The position numbers were made by a program, and so were the translations under genes. DNA of 7,122 nt from an uncultured Clostridia bacterium (lineage in GTDB: Bacteria; Bacillota; Clostridia; Christensenellales; UBA1242). A model generated the notes under the pieces. It was not told where the DNA came from and did no database searches. It saw only the letters and a list, made by a program, of their open reading frames with translations. Positions 4,261 through 7,122 of this stretch are shown here, piece after piece. The stretch's first letter is position 1. The number at the start of each line of letters is the position of its first letter. The DNA is taken from contig CAMEUD010000060.1 of the NCBI GenBank assembly GCA_945937975.1, positions 1 through 7,122 of the forward strand, in the 5' to 3' direction.

Positions 4261-6336
4261 ATGGACGAGAATTTAGCGTTAACTCGTAATGTCGGTATAA
4301 TGGCGCACATTGATGCCGGCAAAACCACAACAACCGAAAGAATTCTTTTCTATACAGGTATCAACCACAAAATTGGTGAAGTTCACGATGGTGCTGCAAC
4401 AATGGACTGGATGGAACAAGAACAAGAAAGAGGTATCACAATTACTTCTGCTTGTACAACTTGCCACTGGAAAGGCCACAAAATAAACATTATTGATACA
4501 CCAGGACACGTTGACTTCACAATTGAAGTATTGCGTTCATTAAAAGTTCTTGATGGTGCCGTTTTGGTACTTTCTGCAAGAGATAAAGTTCAACCTCAAA
4601 CAGAAACAGTTTGGCGTCAAGCAAATGAATGTAAAGTTCCTGTTATCATCTTTGTTAACAAAATGGATAGAGATGATGCATACTTTGACAAATGTGTTGA
4701 ATCTGTAAGAGATAGACTTCGCACAAAACCACTCCCACTTCAAATGCCAATTGGAATGGCTGAATCATTCAAAGGTATTATTGATCTTTTGACAATGAAA
4801 GCATATATTCCAGAAGATGATTTGGGAAAAATCTTGGACGAAGTTGAAATCCCTGCTGAATATCAAGAAGAAGCAAAGAAACGTCATGAAGAACTTATTG
4901 AATCAGTCGTAGAAACTGATGATGCTTTGCTTGAGAAATATTTTGCTGGAGAAGAAATTGGTATCGACGAACTTAAAAAGGCAATAAGAAAGGCAACAAT
5001 TGCAAAGAAAGTTACCCCAATGCTTTGTGGTTCATCATACAAAAACAAAGGTGTTCAAAACCTTCTTGATGCAATGGTTGATTATTTGCCAAGCCCAACA
5101 GATGTTGAGTCAATTAAAGGAATTAACCCAGAAACAGGCGAAGAAGAATTTAGACACCCAGATGCAAATGCACCACTTGCAGGTCTTGCATTCAAAATTG
5201 CAACTGACCCATATGTTGGTTCATTGACATTCTTCCGTGTATATAGCGGAACACTTAAAGCAGGTTCATATGTTTATAATGCAAACAATGGAAAAACCGA
5301 AAGAGTTGGAAGACTTATTCGTATGCATGCAAACAACAGAACAGAAATTCAAGAAGTTAAAGCAGGTGATATTGCTGCTATTGTTGGACTTAAGGACACA
5401 ATAACAGGGCACACACTTTGTGATGAAGCTCACCCAATTCAACTTGAAAGTATGAAATTCCCAGAACCTGTTATCCAACTTGCAATCGAACCAAAAACAA
5501 AAGATATGCAAGAAAAAATGGCTCTTGCCCTTGCAAAACTCGCAAGAGAAGATCCATCATTCAGAGTACAAACTGATCAAGAAACAGGACAAACCCTTAT
5601 TTCTGGTATGGGCGAACTTCACCTTGAAATTATTGTTGATAGATTGCTTAGAGAATTCAAAGTTGAAGCAAATGTAGGTAAACCACAAGTTGCTTACAGA
5701 GAAACAATAAGAAAAGCTGTTGAAGCAGAAGGTAAATTTATTCGTCAATCTGGTGGTAAAGGTCAATATGGACACTGTTGGGTTAAGTTTGAACCACTTG
5801 AACCAGGTTCAGGATATGAATTTGTTGATAAAACAGTTGGTGGATCAATTCCAAAAGAATTTATTCAACCAGTTAACAAAGGTATTGATGAAGCAAGAAT
5901 GAACGGTGTTATTGCTGGTTATGAAACAACAGACTTTAGAGCAACTGTATTTGATGGTTCTTACCACGATGTCGACTCTAGTGAAATGGCGTTCAAAATC
6001 GCAGGAAGCCTTGCATTTAAAGAAGGTGCAGCAAAAGCTGACCCAGTGCTTTTGGAACCTATTATGAAGGTTGAAGTTGATGTTCCAGATGATTATCTTG
6101 GAACAGTTATGGGTAACTTGACATCAAGACGTGGTATACTTCTTGGAAATGACTCTATCCCAGGATATCAAAGAGTTAGAGCAGAAGTTCCACTTGCAGA
6201 AATGTTCGGTTATGCAACAGACCTTCGTTCTCAAACACAAGGAAGAGGTACATTTGTTATGGAACCACTTAAATATCAAGAAGTTCCAAAATCAATTACC
6301 GAAAAAATTGTTGGAGAACGCAAAAAATCTAACTAA
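4261..6336 (+). CDS. fusA: Elongation factor G
   Basis: The 691-residue protein is full length for EF-G, the GTPase that drives tRNA-mRNA translocation and, with ribosome recycling factor, splits ribosomes after termination. The G-domain motifs are all present: AHIDAGKT (15-22), GITIT (58-62), DTPGH (79-83), NKMD (133-136) and GSS (257-259). Domain II follows at about 300. Domain III contains SGMGELHLEI. Domain IV starts near GGKGQYGHCWVKF (about 498), and its tip loop carries His569 (SYHDVDSS). Domain V ends with AEMFGYATDLRSQTQGRGTF. LSARDKVQPQTETVWRQ is slightly unusual, since most EF-G have FDA-x-x-GV at this place. AAGGAG (4249-4254), six bases before the ATG, fixes the start. Context between rpsG and tuf supports the main housekeeping EF-G rather than a paralogue. 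Confidence 0.99.
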   Translation: MDENLALTRNVGIMAHIDAGKTTTTERILFYTGINHKIGEVHDGAATMDWMEQEQERGITITSACTTCHWKGHKINIIDTPGHVDFTIEVLRSLKVLDGAVLVLSARDKVQPQTETVWRQANECKVPVIIFVNKMDRDDAYFDKCVESVRDRLRTKPLPLQMPIGMAESFKGIIDLLTMKAYIPEDDLGKILDEVEIPAEYQEEAKKRHEELIESVVETDDALLEKYFAGEEIGIDELKKAIRKATIAKKVTPMLCGSSYKNKGVQNLLDAMVDYLPSPTDVESIKGINPETGEEEFRHPDANAPLAGLAFKIATDPYVGSLTFFRVYSGTLKAGSYVYNANNGKTERVGRLIRMHANNRTEIQEVKAGDIAAIVGLKDTITGHTLCDEAHPIQLESMKFPEPVIQLAIEPKTKDMQEKMALALAKLAREDPSFRVQTDQETGQTLISGMGELHLEIIVDRLLREFKVEANVGKPQVAYRETIRKAVEAEGKFIRQSGGKGQYGHCWVKFEPLEPGSGYEFVDKTVGGSIPKEFIQPVNKGIDEARMNGVIAGYETTDFRATVFDGSYHDVDSSEMAFKIAGSLAFKEGAAKADPVLLEPIMKVEVDVPDDYLGTVMGNLTSRRGILLGNDSIPGYQRVRAEVPLAEMFGYATDLRSQTQGRGTFVMEPLKYQEVPKSITEKIVGERKKSN

Positions 6337-6344
6337 TAATTTGC

Positions 6345-6386
6345 TTGCCCGTTTTTGTATTTAGCGAAAGCAACAAGAATGGGCAA
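6345..6386 (+). terminator. Stem-loop between fusA and tuf, possible weak terminator
   Basis: TTGCCCGTTTTTG (6345-6357) pairs fully with CAAGAATGGGCAA (6374-6386) in 13 pairs, two of them G-U. The loop contains a GCGAAAGC mini-hairpin. The T run (6398-6403) begins eleven bases after the stem instead of directly after it, so a processing or 3'-end-stabilising role is as likely as termination. Confidence 0.45.
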
Positions 6387-6438
6387 AACAAATAAACTTT
6401 TTTATGGCAGACCCAACAGCCAAAAGAAAAGTTATATG

Positions 6439-6500
6439 TAATAACACATTTTTATAAAAATATGAAAAATGTTTGTCAATTATAAAAATTTGTGTTATTA
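6439..6500. repeat. Inverted repeat embracing the tuf promoter
   Basis: TAATAACACA (6439-6448) and TGTGTTATTA (6491-6500) are perfectly complementary. TTTTTATA (6449-6456) and TATAAAAA (6481-6488) continue the stem after a two-base bulge, giving 18 pairs. The right arm covers most of the tuf -10 element, and the -35 lies in the loop. It may be an operator, or a hairpin that forms only in read-through RNA from fusA. Confidence 0.7.
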
Positions 6501-6501
6501 T
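6473..6501 (+). promoter_or_regulatory. Extended -10 promoter of tuf
   Basis: TTGTCA (6473-6478) and TATTAT (6496-6501) are exactly 17 bases apart, with a TG one base before the -10 (extended -10). Transcription would start near 6508, about 37 bases before the tuf ATG. This would let EF-Tu be made in excess over EF-G. Confidence 0.75.
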
Positions 6502-6544
6502 CATAGAGATTAAAAAATCAAATAAAATAAAGGAGAATTAAAAA

Positions 6545-7122
6545 ATGGCTAAGGAAAAATTTGACAGAACTAAGACTCACGTTAACATTGGTACAATCGG
6601 ACACGTTGACCATGGTAAAACAACTCTTACTTCAGCAATTTGCCAATATAGTGCTCTTAAAGGTCTTGCTGAATCAATGAAATATGCAGATATTGATAAA
6701 GCACCAGAAGAAAAAGCTAGAGGTATTACAATTAACACAGCACACGTTGAATACCAAACAGCAAAGAGACACTATGCACACGTAGACTGCCCAGGACACG
6801 CAGACTATGTTAAAAATATGATTACAGGTGCTGCACAAATGGACGGAGCAATCCTTGTTGTTTCAGCAGCAGATGGTCCAATGCCTCAAACAAGAGAACA
6901 CATTCTTCTTGCAAGACAAGTTGGTGTTCCATACATTGTAGTGTTCTTAAACAAAATGGATCAAGCAGATCCAGAACTTGTTGACCTTGTTGAAATGGAA
7001 GTTAGAGATTTATTAACATCTTATGGATTCCCAGGAGATACAACTCCAATTATCAGAGGTTCAGCACTTAAGGCTTGCGAAGCTTGTGAAGCTGGAGATC
7101 TTAATAGTGAATGGTTAAAACC
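6545..7122 (+). CDS. tuf: Elongation factor Tu (C-terminus beyond window)
   Basis: 192 codons are visible, about half of the usual 395-400, covering most of the GTPase domain. EF-Tu delivers aminoacyl-tRNA to the ribosomal A site as a GTP complex. The start is MAKEKFDRTKTHVNIGTIGH. The motifs are GHVDHGKT (19-26), RGITI (59-63), DCPGH with catalytic His85 (81-85), NKMD (136-139) and GSAL (172-175). After GSALK comes CEACEAGDLNSEW, a local extension containing two cysteines where short loops are common. AAGGAG (6530-6535) is nine bases before the ATG. Like fusA, it uses a narrow codon set (CTT, GTT, ACA, GGT frequent), typical of highly expressed genes. The missing end leaves domains II and III unseen. 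Confidence 0.99.
   Translation, partial: MAKEKFDRTKTHVNIGTIGHVDHGKTTLTSAICQYSALKGLAESMKYADIDKAPEEKARGITINTAHVEYQTAKRHYAHVDCPGHADYVKNMITGAAQMDGAILVVSAADGPMPQTREHILLARQVGVPYIVVFLNKMDQADPELVDLVEMEVRDLLTSYGFPGDTTPIIRGSALKACEACEAGDLNSEWLK

Overview
The window looks like a low-GC Bacillota chromosome, probably a Clostridia-like lineage. This is inferred from the A/T-rich composition, strong AAGGAG-type ribosome binding sites, TAA at every visible stop and the Bacillota-like ribosomal proteins. Tryptophan in the str genes is encoded by TGG, which fits the standard bacterial code. The window joins an accessory region (about 1-2470) to the conserved str cluster (about 2540-7122).

The accessory region has three closely packed minus-strand genes. 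In transcription order they are a PD-(D/E)XK restriction-like nuclease, a small SAM-like/core-binding-like protein and an ADP-ribosylglycohydrolase that runs off the left edge. The nuclease is split between two frames at a run of seven A, which is also a canonical A_AAA_AAA slippery heptamer in the correct phase. Diverging from this cassette is an XRE-family repressor gene with two one-base frameshifts, here called a pseudogene. The layout suggests a small, possibly decaying, defence- or NAD-related island with its own regulator.

The str cluster reads rpsL (S12), rpsG (S7), fusA (EF-G), then tuf (EF-Tu, cut by the right edge). A consensus promoter (TTGACA, 17 bp, TATATT) lies about 250 bases before rpsL. 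The leader between them ends in a strong intrinsic terminator only 39 bases before the rpsL start. It can also fold into an alternative pairing that excludes the terminator, so this looks like a transcription attenuator. Part of the leader resembles, from memory, the L10 leader family, which would be unexpected here.

The rpsG-fusA gap is 555 bp instead of the usual few tens. It holds a repeat array: a 52-bp perfect direct repeat, a diverged third copy, and two palindromes with compensatory base changes. fusA and tuf probably have their own promoters. The tuf promoter is built into a long inverted repeat.
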